From NCBI RefSeq assembly GCF_020873895.1, contig NZ_JAHWGT010000008.1:1-64000 (forward strand): a stretch of DNA of 64,000 bases, given 5' to 3'. Below, one piece after another: positions 17,682 through 26,128 of the stretch. Below the pieces are notes generated by a model. It worked only from the letters and a program-made list of their open reading frames with translations, ran no database searches and was not told where the DNA came from. Made by a program: the position numbers and the translations under genes. The stretch is from Streptomyces sp. DH12 (GTDB taxonomy: Bacteria > Actinomycetota > Actinomycetes > Streptomycetales > Streptomycetaceae). Positions within the stretch are counted from its first letter, which is position 1. Every line of letters starts with the position of its first letter.

Positions 17682-18320
17682 ATGAACATGTACGCGGGAA
17701 GCAGCGTGCGACGGAGCCTGAGGACCATCTCCGCGGCGGGCGCGGCGGTCGTCGCGGTGGGTCTGCTGCCGGCCTCGGCGACGGCCCAGGCCGCCGCTCC
17801 GGCCGCCGCGCCGACCACCGCGGCGGCGAAGAGCTACACGTACCTGTCCTTCAAGAAGAACGCGCACGACCCGTCCAACTCCCGCCTGCACCTGGTCTAC
17901 GTGCAGCAGGTGAACGCGGACAAGACCCGCTCCTACGTCGTCGACAGCTGGCGGGCAGGGTCCGGCATCGGCGACGCGAAGAACAAGGCCGGTCGCAACG
18001 CGTGCAAGAGGAACCAGGGCTGGCTGCCCAACGGCACCTACCAGATCAAGGCGTTCCACAACAACTACGCGGGCAGGATCAACGGCATCGTGTGGCACCT
18101 GAGCAACAAGAAGTGCAGCAACGGCACACCGCGCACGGAGCTGTTCATCCACAGCGAGATGAAGTCGAACGGCAAGCAGGGCAGCACCGAGCCGACCCGC
18201 TGGGACGGCAACGGCGACTACAAGTCGGAGGGCTGCATCAAGCTCAAGCCGTCCGACGTCCGCGAACTGAAGGGCTACCGCTCCAACTACCCGAAGCCGA
18301 CCAAGCTGTACGTCTCCTGA
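17682..18320 (+). CDS. Secreted L,D-transpeptidase-like (YkuD-type) protein
   Basis: A 212-residue exported protein, signal peptide about 1-36. The mature part carries the features of a YkuD-type L,D-transpeptidase catalytic domain: LFIHSEM with the conserved His (157) and KSEGCIKL with the nucleophile Cys (185). Members form 3-3 cross-links in peptidoglycan or attach proteins to it. The segment DSWRAGSGIG to GWLPNGTYQI is also typical of small Streptomyces homologues. There is no LysM or Ig-like targeting domain. The ATG at 17682 has GGGAGG eight bases upstream; a longer frame lacks one. A strong hairpin terminator follows, so it is a single-gene unit. Catalytic class is good by motif; actual activity is untested. 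Confidence 0.8.
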   Translation: MNMYAGSSVRRSLRTISAAGAAVVAVGLLPASATAQAAAPAAAPTTAAAKSYTYLSFKKNAHDPSNSRLHLVYVQQVNADKTRSYVVDSWRAGSGIGDAKNKAGRNACKRNQGWLPNGTYQIKAFHNNYAGRINGIVWHLSNKKCSNGTPRTELFIHSEMKSNGKQGSTEPTRWDGNGDYKSEGCIKLKPSDVRELKGYRSNYPKPTKLYVS

Positions 18321-18349
18321 CCGGACCCGCAGGAGCGAGGAACGACCCA

Positions 18350-18387
18350 GCCGCCCCCCGTCCGGCCCGAGCCGGACGGGGGGCGGC
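18350..18387 (+). terminator. Strong intrinsic terminator
   Basis: A perfect 17-bp GC stem with a 4-base CCGA loop lies 30 bp after the L,D-transpeptidase-like stop codon. Confidence 0.85.
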
Positions 18388-18541
18388 CCCGTGCCGGGAC
18401 CCGGAGGGCGAGGTGCGGCCGGTGCCCGCCCGGTCGAGCACCCGATCGAGGACGTACCGGCAGGGCACACGGAAGCCCCGGCGCCGGATTCCCGGTGCCT
18501 GCCGCACGGGCGTGCGCACGCCCCGCCTACGATGACCGGCC

Positions 18542-20296
18542 ATGAGCATGAGTGAGGGCGGCAGACCCCTGGTCGACGCACGGTTCGAACTGGTCTCCCG
18601 CCTGGGCAGCGGGGGCATGGGCACGGTCTGGCGGGCGCGGGACGTCGCCCTGGACCGTGAGGTCGCCCTCAAGGAGGTCCGTGCGCCCGACCCCGCCGTC
18701 GAGGAGGCCGACCCCGGCCTCGCCGCGCAGCTGCGCGGGCGTGCCGTCCGCGAGGCCAGGGCGCTCGCCCGACTGTCGAACCCGCACGTGGTGACCATCC
18801 ACCACATCGTCGAGCCCGCCGACGGCTCCCACCCGTGGATCGTCATGGAGCTCGTCGAGGGCCGATCCGTCCACGACCGGCTCACCGAGGGCCCCATGCC
18901 CGTGCCCGAGGTGATCCGGCTCGGACTGGAGGTCCTGTCCGCGCTGCGCGCCGCGCACTCCGCCGGCATCCACCACCGCGACGTGAAGCCCGCGAACGTC
19001 CTGCTGCGCCCGGACGGCACCGCCGTCCTGACCGACTTCGGCATCGCCGACTTCTCGGAGGCGACGTCCCGGCTCACCTCGACCGGCGACCTGATCGGAT
19101 CCCCTGAGTTCATCGCGCCCGAACGCGTCCGCGGCGAGGAGGGCAACCCGGCCTCCGACCTGTGGTCGCTGGGCATGCTGCTGTACGTGGCGGCGGAGGG
19201 GCACCACCCGTTCCGCCGGGCGACCAGCCTCGCGACCGTCGTGGCGGTGCTGGACGACCCGATCCCGCCGCCCGTCAGGTCGGGCTCGCTCAAGCCCGTC
19301 CTGGACCGGCTCCTGGTCCGCGACCCCGCCCGGCGCCCGGACGGCCCGGAGACGGAGCGGCTGCTGCGGGAAGCGGCGGCGCACGATCCGGGCCGGGGAC
19401 ACGCTTCCCCGTCCGGCGGCCACCCCCGGTACGCCCCGGCCGGGCAGCGGCCCGACGCCCCCGGCCCCACCCCGCACGCCGCGACCGCGCCGCCCCACGG
19501 ACCGGGCGCGGCCCCGTACGGGCAGCACCCCGCATACGGGGCGCCGCAGGCCCACCACCGGACCTGGACCCCGCACGCCACCGTGCCCAACGGCACGTTC
19601 GGCCCGCCCGTGCCGCCCGCCCGCCGGTCGACGGGCCGCCGCGCCGCCGCCGTCTCCCTGGCCTCGGCCGCGACCGTCGCCCTCGTGGTCGTCGCCGCGC
19701 TGAACTGGCCGCCCGGCGCGGGCACGACCGACGACGGCAGGGGCACCACCCCCTCGTCGTCCGGGTCCGCCCCGCGCGGCACCATGCCCGGCAGCGGTAC
19801 GGCCCCCTCGGCGGACGGCGTGCCCGCCTCCACCAGGGGCTCGCTCCTGACGACGGGGAACGTCCGCACCGTCCTCGGCGCGTTCCGCGAGGCGAGCGGA
19901 AACCCGCAGGTCAAGCAGGTGACGATCTACGAGGACTACGCGCTGGCCGACATCCCGACCAGACCGGGCGCGAAGACCTACGACCGGTACCAGTACCGCG
20001 ACGGCGTCGCGGCGAAGACCGGCCCGGGCGGCACCATCGACCCGGACTCCGCCGACGAGCAGCCCTTCGACGCGGCCGCGCTCGCCTGGGACACCCTGCC
20101 GGCGCTGATGCGGCGCGGGGAGAGGGACCTGAAGGTGGACGACCCCAACCTGCGGTACGTGATCGTCGACCGGTGGACGTTCAACGCCGACCAGCCGACC
20201 CTGCGCTTCCACCTCACCAACGAGTACCGGGCGTCCGGCTACCTCGCCGCCGACGGCCGCGGCAAGGTCGTGGCCTCCCACCCGGCGTCCTCCTGA
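18542..20296 (+). CDS. Membrane Ser/Thr protein kinase (PASTA-less)
   Basis: A 584-residue Hanks-type kinase. Visible elements are the glycine loop LGSGGMGTVW, ATP-binding Lys44, catalytic HRDVKPANVLL (Asp147), DFGIAD (Asp165) and SPEFIAPERV. Residues about 280-365 are a Pro/His/Ala-rich juxtamembrane linker; a single transmembrane helix spans about 366-392; the outer domain (about 400-584) contains YEDYALADIPTRPG and FNADQPTLRFHLTNEY and is not PASTA. It probably senses an outside signal. TACGAT eight bases before the ATG is a good -10 box, and no clear ribosome site exists, so the mRNA may be nearly leaderless. A hairpin ends the unit. Confidence 0.93.
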   Translation: MSMSEGGRPLVDARFELVSRLGSGGMGTVWRARDVALDREVALKEVRAPDPAVEEADPGLAAQLRGRAVREARALARLSNPHVVTIHHIVEPADGSHPWIVMELVEGRSVHDRLTEGPMPVPEVIRLGLEVLSALRAAHSAGIHHRDVKPANVLLRPDGTAVLTDFGIADFSEATSRLTSTGDLIGSPEFIAPERVRGEEGNPASDLWSLGMLLYVAAEGHHPFRRATSLATVVAVLDDPIPPPVRSGSLKPVLDRLLVRDPARRPDGPETERLLREAAAHDPGRGHASPSGGHPRYAPAGQRPDAPGPTPHAATAPPHGPGAAPYGQHPAYGAPQAHHRTWTPHATVPNGTFGPPVPPARRSTGRRAAAVSLASAATVALVVVAALNWPPGAGTTDDGRGTTPSSSGSAPRGTMPGSGTAPSADGVPASTRGSLLTTGNVRTVLGAFREASGNPQVKQVTIYEDYALADIPTRPGAKTYDRYQYRDGVAAKTGPGGTIDPDSADEQPFDAAALAWDTLPALMRRGERDLKVDDPNLRYVIVDRWTFNADQPTLRFHLTNEYRASGYLAADGRGKVVASHPASS

Positions 20297-20315
20297 CCCG
20301 GCGGACCCCGCCGAG

Positions 20316-20342
20316 CGCCGGTGACGAGCGGGCTCACCGGCG
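20316..20342 (+). terminator. Terminator after the kinase gene
   Basis: A 9-bp perfect stem (CGCCGGTGA with TCACCGGCG) and 9-base loop lie 19 bp after the stop codon. Confidence 0.55.
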
Positions 20343-20467
20343 ACCACCCGGCGACGGGGGCGGGCGCTTGAACCTCCCCCGAGGGGAGTTCCTAACCTGC
20401 GCCGAACAGGCGGCCGACCACCCGACGGACACGGGTCGGCCGGCGACGGCGAGGACGAGGAGGGGCC

Positions 20468-21970
20468 ATGACGGCGTTCGTACTGGTGGGGGAGGTCTTC
20501 ACCGGGGGATGGGTCTGGGACGGCGTGGTCGAGCGGCTGCGGTCCGCCGGGGCGGAGGTCCACGCGGCGACGCCCCCGGCGGACCCCGGCGCCGACCTGG
20601 GCACGCACGTCGGCGAGGTGGTGCGGCTGATCGACGGGGCCGCCGCCGGGCAGGTGGTGCTGGTCGGGCACGGGTACGGCATCCACCCGGCACTGGGCGC
20701 GGCCGACCTGCGCGCCGGCCGGGTCGCGCGGGTCGTCCACCTGGACGCGGGCCTGCCGCAGGACGGCGACCAGCCCCTGAAGCTGCTGCCCGACGAGGAG
20801 GTCCGCGACCGCCTCGCCCGCGCCGCCACCGCCGGTGCCGGCGGGGAGGCCACCCCCCTGCCGCCGCCGGCCTCCCCCGGCGAGTGGGGCCGCTGGGGCA
20901 GCACCGACGGCGTCCCCGCCGGGGAGCTGGAACGGCTCACCCGGCTCGCCGTACCGCAGCCGCCCGGCACGCTCACCGCGCCGCTGCGGCTGACCGGGGC
21001 CGCGGCGGGCGTGCCGACGAGCGGGGTGCTGTGCACCGGAAACGGCGCGGGCATCGCCACGGTCCAGGCCCTCGTCGGACTGGGCGACCCGCGCCTGCGG
21101 GCGCTCACCGACCCCGGCGTCACCTTCTTCGAACTGGACACCGGCCACTGGCCGATGCTCTCCGTACCCGACGAGCTGGCGGACGTGCTGCTGCGGGCGG
21201 CCGCGGGGGAGGGGCACCGGCTCACCCCGCCGGGTGACGAACCCCCGCCCCACCTGCGGCCGTTCCTCCTCGACGTCCCCGAGCTGCCCCGCGAGCGGAT
21301 CGGCCGGGTGGACCTGTACCCGTCCGCCGGAGAGGCCGCCGACCGGCCCGCCCCGGCCGTGGTCCTCGTCCACGGAGGGCCGGTACCGGCCGGGGCGGTG
21401 CCCACGCCACGCGACTGGCCGACGTACGCCGGGTACGCGCGGTACCTGGCCGGACTCGGCGCGGTCGGCGTCACCGTGGACCACCGGTTGCACGAGATCA
21501 CCGACTACGGTCGGGCCGCCGAGGACGTCGCCGGGGCCGTTGAGCTGGTCCGGGCCGACCCCCGCGTCGACGCCGACCGGGTGGCGCTGTGGTTCTTCTC
21601 CGCCGGGGGGCTGCTGTCGGCGGACTGGCTGGCCGCCCCGCCGCCCTGGCTGCGGTGCGTGGCCCTGACGTACCCGGTCCTCGCGCCGCTCCCCAACTGG
21701 GGCCTGTCCGGGACGCGGTTCCGCCCGGCCGGCGCGCTGGGCGGGGCGGGGCGCCCGCCGGTCGTCCTGACCCGGGTGGAGCGGGAGCGGCCCGAGATCG
21801 CGCGGACGGTCGGGGAGTTCCTCGCCGCCGCGGGGGAGGCCGGCGCGGCCGTGGAGGTGGTCGACGTACCGCTCGGCCACCACGGGTTCGAGACGGTCGA
21901 CCGCACGCCGCAGGCGCGGCGGGCCGTCGAGCGGGCGGCGCGGTCCGTCCTGGACCACCTGCGCGCCTGA
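20468..21970 (+). CDS. Tandem alpha/beta-hydrolase protein with inactive first domain
   Basis: A 500-residue protein made of two alpha/beta-hydrolase domains. The first (about 1-240) resembles salicylate-esterase-type hydrolases (FVLVGEVFTGGWVW, then QVVLVGHGYGIHPAL), but the oxyanion HG is replaced and the nucleophile Ser of G-x-S-x-G is Gly69, although a His survives in DTGHWPMLS. The second (about 270-500) keeps VVLVHGGP, nucleophile Ser near 377 in WFFSAGG, and His near 470 in LGHHGFE, resembling dienelactone-hydrolase-type enzymes. The second domain is thus probably the active one and the first a regulatory or structural remnant. Cytosolic. GAGGAGGGGCC before ATG gives the start. Substrate unknown. 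Confidence 0.85.
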   Translation: MTAFVLVGEVFTGGWVWDGVVERLRSAGAEVHAATPPADPGADLGTHVGEVVRLIDGAAAGQVVLVGHGYGIHPALGAADLRAGRVARVVHLDAGLPQDGDQPLKLLPDEEVRDRLARAATAGAGGEATPLPPPASPGEWGRWGSTDGVPAGELERLTRLAVPQPPGTLTAPLRLTGAAAGVPTSGVLCTGNGAGIATVQALVGLGDPRLRALTDPGVTFFELDTGHWPMLSVPDELADVLLRAAAGEGHRLTPPGDEPPPHLRPFLLDVPELPRERIGRVDLYPSAGEAADRPAPAVVLVHGGPVPAGAVPTPRDWPTYAGYARYLAGLGAVGVTVDHRLHEITDYGRAAEDVAGAVELVRADPRVDADRVALWFFSAGGLLSADWLAAPPPWLRCVALTYPVLAPLPNWGLSGTRFRPAGALGGAGRPPVVLTRVERERPEIARTVGEFLAAAGEAGAAVEVVDVPLGHHGFETVDRTPQARRAVERAARSVLDHLRA

Positions 21971-21999
21971 CCGTCCGCACCGCGGCCCCCGCCGCCCCG

Positions 22000-22023
22000 C
22001 CGCACGTGCCCGCGGGCGTGCGG
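22000..22023. terminator. Hairpin between convergent genes
   Basis: A 7-bp stem (CCGCACG with CGTGCGG) with a 10-base loop lies between the hydrolase and the GNAT fusion gene and abuts the latter's stop codon. Confidence 0.35.
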
Positions 22024-23013
22024 TCAGGCGGTGGCGGCGGGGCCGGTGGTGGCGGGTGCGTCGTCCCAGCACAGGTTGGCCATCCTCCACCCGGCCGGGG
22101 TCCGGAGGAACTGGGTGGTCTTGTGACCGGAGCCCTCGAACCACGTGCCGCCGTGGAAGCCGGACTTGCGGTACTCGCTGAACCGGTGCGCGACCGACCC
22201 GAAGACCTCGGTCCGCCCGGAGATCTCCCACTCGGAGAACTCCGTCAGCGTCCCGTCGGTCAGCATCCTCTGGCGGGGTTCGATGAACGCGTCGAGGTCG
22301 TGGATCACCGGCACCCCTCCGACGTTCGAGACGAGCCTCCCCTCGGGGATGAAGAGGTCGCGTAGGACACCGAGGTCCGCTCGTCGGCCGCCCGTGTTGT
22401 CGAAGGCGCCGAGGAACGCGCGCACCAGGCCGTCGAGTTCGGCCCGGACGTCGGGGACGGCCGTCTCCTCGGCCGGCGGCCACTCGTCGGCCAGGACCGA
22501 CCAGACCTCGATGTCGAGGCGCTCGCCCCGGTAGGAGGAGTGCTGCCGCAGCACGCCGTCGCGGGTCATGCCCAGTCGGCGCGCGACCTCGATGCTGCGG
22601 GTGTTGCCCGAGGCGACCCACCACTCGACGCGGCTCATCCCGCGCTCCCGGAAGGCCCAGTCGACCAGCGCCCGGCAGGCCCGGGTCACCAGGCCCCGCC
22701 CCTCGCCGGCCCGCTCCAGCCAGCAGCCGACCTCGCACACCCCCGAGTCGCTGTCGAAGCGGGTGAACATGACGCCACCGACCAGGGTGCCGCCCGACCG
22801 GATGCCGTGGATCCGGCCTGTGTCGCCGGCCAGCCGGTCGGCGTAGCGCTGGAGGACGGCCTTGGCCGACTCCAGGTCGGTGCTGTACGTCGCCCAGGGT
22901 ATCCACGGGTCCACGGAGGGCCGGGCGCGGTCGATGTGCTCGAGGAACTCCTGTGCCTGCCAGGGTTCCAGGGGGCCGAGCCAGGCGTCGTCGCCGAGCG
23001 GCAGGGTCAACAT
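22024..23013 (-). CDS. GNAT acetyltransferase fused to an NTF2/SnoaL-like domain
   Basis: A 329-residue two-domain protein. Residues 1-180 form a RimJ/RimL-type GNAT N-acetyltransferase (VGCWLERAGEGRGLVTRACRAL acetyl-CoA region, then VEWWVASGNTRSIEVARRLGM). Residues about 195-320 resemble an NTF2-like/SnoaL fold (LVRAFLGAFDNTGGR, VIHDLDAFIEPRQRML, VAHRFSEYRKSG), used as a ligand pocket or dimeriser in other families. These are more often separate proteins. GAGG eight bases before the ATG supports the start. It is divergent from a TetR gene, the usual layout for a repressor and its target. Acceptor substrate unknown. Confidence 0.85.
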   Translation of the reverse strand: MLTLPLGDDAWLGPLEPWQAQEFLEHIDRARPSVDPWIPWATYSTDLESAKAVLQRYADRLAGDTGRIHGIRSGGTLVGGVMFTRFDSDSGVCEVGCWLERAGEGRGLVTRACRALVDWAFRERGMSRVEWWVASGNTRSIEVARRLGMTRDGVLRQHSSYRGERLDIEVWSVLADEWPPAEETAVPDVRAELDGLVRAFLGAFDNTGGRRADLGVLRDLFIPEGRLVSNVGGVPVIHDLDAFIEPRQRMLTDGTLTEFSEWEISGRTEVFGSVAHRFSEYRKSGFHGGTWFEGSGHKTTQFLRTPAGWRMANLCWDDAPATTGPAATA

Positions 23014-23113
23014 GGGGCCTCACTCTCCGGGTGCGCCGGGTGCGCCGCGCGTAGGGGAGCCGGGCGCACGGGGGCTGGGTGCGTAACAAGCGTTCGGTAC
23101 GTAAGCTAGCAGC

Positions 23114-23764
23114 ATGCCGCCCGCACGAGGAGACCGCGAAGCCCGCCGCAAGGACGTGTCCGAGGCGGTGTGGCGGGTGCTCGCCGACAAGGGGTTCGGC
23201 GGGCTGACCCTGCGCGCCGTCGCCGCCGCGATGGGGGTGTCGACGGGAATGCTCATGCACTACTTCCCGACCAAACGGGCCCTGCTGACCCACGCCCTGG
23301 ACCTGCTGGAGAAGCACACCGCCGAGAGGCCCCGCCGCGCGCGTCCCACCGCCGGACTGGCCGCCGTGCGCGCGATGCTCCTGGACATCCTGCCGCTCAC
23401 CCCGGGCGACACCGCCCGCAACCGCGTCTGGGTCGGCTCCTGGGACCTCTCCCTCGCGGACGACGGGCTGACCGCGGACCAGGCCGACCGCTACACGCGG
23501 CTGCGTGCGACGCTCCGCCCCCACCTCGAAGCCGCACGCGATCTCGGCGAGCTCCCCGCGTCCGCCGACCCCGACCGCCTCGCCGCCACCGCCGTCGCCT
23601 TCACCCACGGGCTCGTCGTCCAGGCCCTCTTCGACCCCGGCCGGTTCCCCGAGGACGAGCAGGTCGCCCTGCTCGACGACTTCCTCGCCGCGATGGCGGC
23701 GCCCTCCCGGCCCACCGGCGACCGGGGCCAGGGAGCCCGGCATGACCGGCGAGGCGCCCCCTGA
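23114..23764 (+). CDS. TetR-family regulator
   Basis: A 216-residue repressor with a normal TetR DNA-binding domain: VSEAVWRVLADKGFGGLTLR, AVAAAMGVSTGMLMHYFPTKRAL (about 12-60). The C-terminal ligand domain is helical. The ATG has no Shine-Dalgarno sequence and follows TAAGCT by six bases, suggesting a leaderless transcript. The 100-bp gap to the GNAT fusion gene holds an imperfect palindrome around GCGTTCGGTACGTAAGC that could be its operator. It likely controls itself and the divergent gene. Confidence 0.92.
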   Translation: MPPARGDREARRKDVSEAVWRVLADKGFGGLTLRAVAAAMGVSTGMLMHYFPTKRALLTHALDLLEKHTAERPRRARPTAGLAAVRAMLLDILPLTPGDTARNRVWVGSWDLSLADDGLTADQADRYTRLRATLRPHLEAARDLGELPASADPDRLAATAVAFTHGLVVQALFDPGRFPEDEQVALLDDFLAAMAAPSRPTGDRGQGARHDRRGAP

Positions 23765-23970
23765 GGCCGCCTGTCCGACGGGCCGGTGACGAACCGGGAC
23801 GAGAACTCGACGGCCACCGCCAACCGGCCTCGCGTACGCGCGCGCTGACCTCGGTCCTGTCGTCGGGTCGAAGCGCGCACCACTCCGGCGGGGGCTCGCC
23901 GTATGCAGCGGGGGACGTCCGGCCGCGGGCGCCGGTCCGGCGAGGCTGGGCTCGGGGTGGAGACGCGGGG

Positions 23971-24013
23971 GGCCCCGCACGGAACCGGGAGGCCGGGGTT
24001 CACGTGCGGGGCC
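23971..24013 (-). terminator. Terminator of the aerolysin-like gene
   Basis: A 10-bp outer stem (GGCCCCGCAC with GTGCGGGGCC) encloses an inner 5-bp stem (GAACC with GGTTC). It starts 21 bp downstream of the stop codon at 24035. Confidence 0.7.
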
Positions 24014-24034
24014 GCGCTCACGGGGTGGGGGCCG

Positions 24035-25336
24035 TCAGACTCCCGTCAGGTGGTACGTACCCGTCCCGTCCTGCCTGCCGCTGGAGTATTGGCGGATGAG
24101 CTCACCGTCCGCGTACCGGTCGTGGCCCATCATGGAGCCGGTGTACTTGTTCTGTACGCCGACCTTCGGGCTGCCGGGTACGTCGCGGTAGATGTAGAAC
24201 CGCTGGAGGTCGTCCTCCCCGCAGGCGGCCGTCGTCAGGTAGGCCCGCTCCTGGTTGGCGATGTCTGCCGGGATGGTCGCGCAACGGCCGCTGCCCCAGT
24301 TCCACAGGGACGCCTCGATGACTCCGTTCTTCTCCGTCACATCGCACAGCCGCCAGTTGTCCAGGTGGGCGCTGGTCCAATTGGATTGGCGCAGGCGGAC
24401 GCCGTCGTTGGCCAGGGCCGGTGCGCTCCAGTTCAGGGGCTTGCCGGGGACGTCGATCCGGTAGACGGCGGGTTGGCAGTTCAGGGCGGCGCGCGGGGCG
24501 GGCTTGGCGGCCTGGGGGGTCTTCACCCTCTGCGCGGCCCGGGCGGCCTTGGCGGCTGTGGCGGCGTCGTGCCTGGCCTGGTCGGCCTTGGCCGAGGGGA
24601 CCGGTCCGGCCGGGTGCTTGGCGGCTGCGGCGGGGGAGCCGCAGTCGAGGAGGTCCTGTGCCTTGCGCATGATGCTGCCGGCCGGGACGGTGTCCTCGCA
24701 GCGGACCGCGCCTTCTTCGAGGGTGGTGTAGGTGGTGTAACCGCCGCTCTCGGGCCCGTCGACCCACTTGGTGGCGTAGGTGCCGTCGCCGGTGCCGACG
24801 CGATTGCAGTTCAGACTGCCGTACTGGCCGGTGACCTTGCGGGTCCCCTCGTACAGGGCGTAGTAGCCGGGTCTGCGGAAGTCCCAGGAGATCGATTTGG
24901 ACTCGCTGCTGGTGGTACTGGAGGACACCTGCACGTTCAGGCCCAGGGTCCCGCCCACCTGGCCGAGCAGCTCGACCTGGAAGCTGCCCTGGATGTCGGC
25001 GGAGAGGCCGACCTGGACCGTGACCACGGTCTGTGTGCTGGTCTCGATCGTCTGGGAGCCCGTCGACCCCTCGGTGACGTACCAGCCCTTGAAATGCGTG
25101 ATCGTCGGAACGACCTGCGTGGACTTGATGTACGGGTAGCGCTTGCCGAGGTCGGCTGACGTACAGGAATCGCCGAGCTTGGGTTGACCGGCCGCCGGAG
25201 TGGCCGGCTTGACCGCAGTCGGAGCTGCCGCGGCGGGAGCGGCCGTCACCGTTGTGGCGGCGAGCGCGGAGGCGGCGAGCGCGGTGAGGACCGTCAGCCC
25301 TCTTCTCCGGAGGTCGGATGATCGTGAATGACGCAT
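24035..25336 (-). CDS. Secreted aerolysin-like protein with C-terminal beta-trefoil domain
   Basis: A 433-residue exported protein; signal peptide about 1-38. Residues about 75-215 are beta-rich and dominated by alternating Ser/Thr-Val strands (STQTVVTVQVGLSADIQG, VELLGQVGGTLGLNVQVSSS, TTSSESKSISWDF), the pattern seen in the membrane-insertion region of aerolysin/ETX-type pore-forming proteins. Residues about 235-285 are an Ala/Lys/Gln linker. Residues 286-433 resemble a ricin-type beta-trefoil (LNCQPAVYRIDVPGKPLNW, WNWGSGRCATIP). Cysteine pairs fit an extracellular protein. ATG at 25336 is preferred over the ATG nine bases earlier because AAGGGGG directly abuts the earlier one and is well spaced from this one. 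It lies head-to-head with a secreted nuclease gene. Pore formation is inferred from pattern, not from a family match; a non-toxic secreted lectin is the alternative. Confidence 0.7.
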   Translation of the reverse strand: MRHSRSSDLRRRGLTVLTALAASALAATTVTAAPAAAAPTAVKPATPAAGQPKLGDSCTSADLGKRYPYIKSTQVVPTITHFKGWYVTEGSTGSQTIETSTQTVVTVQVGLSADIQGSFQVELLGQVGGTLGLNVQVSSSTTSSESKSISWDFRRPGYYALYEGTRKVTGQYGSLNCNRVGTGDGTYATKWVDGPESGGYTTYTTLEEGAVRCEDTVPAGSIMRKAQDLLDCGSPAAAAKHPAGPVPSAKADQARHDAATAAKAARAAQRVKTPQAAKPAPRAALNCQPAVYRIDVPGKPLNWSAPALANDGVRLRQSNWTSAHLDNWRLCDVTEKNGVIEASLWNWGSGRCATIPADIANQERAYLTTAACGEDDLQRFYIYRDVPGSPKVGVQNKYTGSMMGHDRYADGELIRQYSSGRQDGTGTYHLTGV

Positions 25337-26128
25337 CGTGCTCATCCCCCTTGGACCAGGCTCCGCGTCGGGGCACGTGGGAGTCCCGGCCGATGGTGTG
25401 GTCGGTGTGATGGTGGGTGGTTCTTGATCAGGACGAACCTAACGTCGGCCGAGGCCGAGTGGCGATGACGGAACCGGTCGGTTTCGGGGCCCAACCCGTG
25501 GCCTTTCAGGGGCGGTTCGCAGGTTTTCCCTGAACGGTTTCATCAGGATTTCATGTGCGGGGATACAGTCCGCCGCAAACAGTGCGGAGACGGCTGCTCG
25601 GCCGTGAATCCGCTGCCAAGCCCCCGGCAATCCGTGAGTTTCGGACCGGTTCCTCATGATCTGCCGGTGCGGCTGACCGCCGTCGCATGGTCACGGCATC
25701 CAGCCAATTCGTGTACTCCGAAATCGAGCGCCTTCGGCGGCCGGGGCGGTCTCGCTGTTTGTGCGCTTGCCCAAACAGCTCTAAGAACGACGGAAGCAGG
25801 AAGTCGCCGGGAGATGAGGACTGCCGGCCAAGGTTGCGCTCCTGCCCTCCGGGGGGTCCGTCCGGGCAAGAGGCGGACATCTCGATCGAGGAGACCATGC
25901 CAGGGCAAGCCGGCCGGGCCGACTGCGGGTGCGAGCACCGGAGTCGGCCGGTGCCTGGCGAGGCCATGGCGTGGCGGCACCGTACGACAAGCTCGCCTGC
26001 CGCCGAGCCGAGCGACCCGTAGCCGATGGCCGACTGCGCCCCACGGCCGGCCCGGCAGCGTCCGCATGACGCCCGAACATCCGGTGCGCGCACCCAGACC
26101 GTATCGACCGGAAGTCACGGAGAAGAGG
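25337..26128. other. Long intergenic region between divergent secreted-protein genes
   Basis: About 790 bases with lower GC and weaker codon bias than the flanks. Open frames on both strands have unlikely composition and no ribosome sites. A 5-bp inverted repeat (CCTGA, TCAGG) lies near 25530-25550. It must contain the promoters of the two divergent secreted genes, but I cannot name convincing -35/-10 pairs. Confidence 0.5.

Noticed and set aside
18527-23980. Very long open frame on the minus strand
   Set aside because: Antisense to the kinase and hydrolase genes and crossing the GNAT gene in another frame; composition is low-complexity and it has no ribosome site.
25551-26093. 180-codon minus-strand frame in the long intergenic gap
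   Set aside because: Unusual Ser/Arg/Cys composition, no ribosome site, and it would overlap the expected promoter region.
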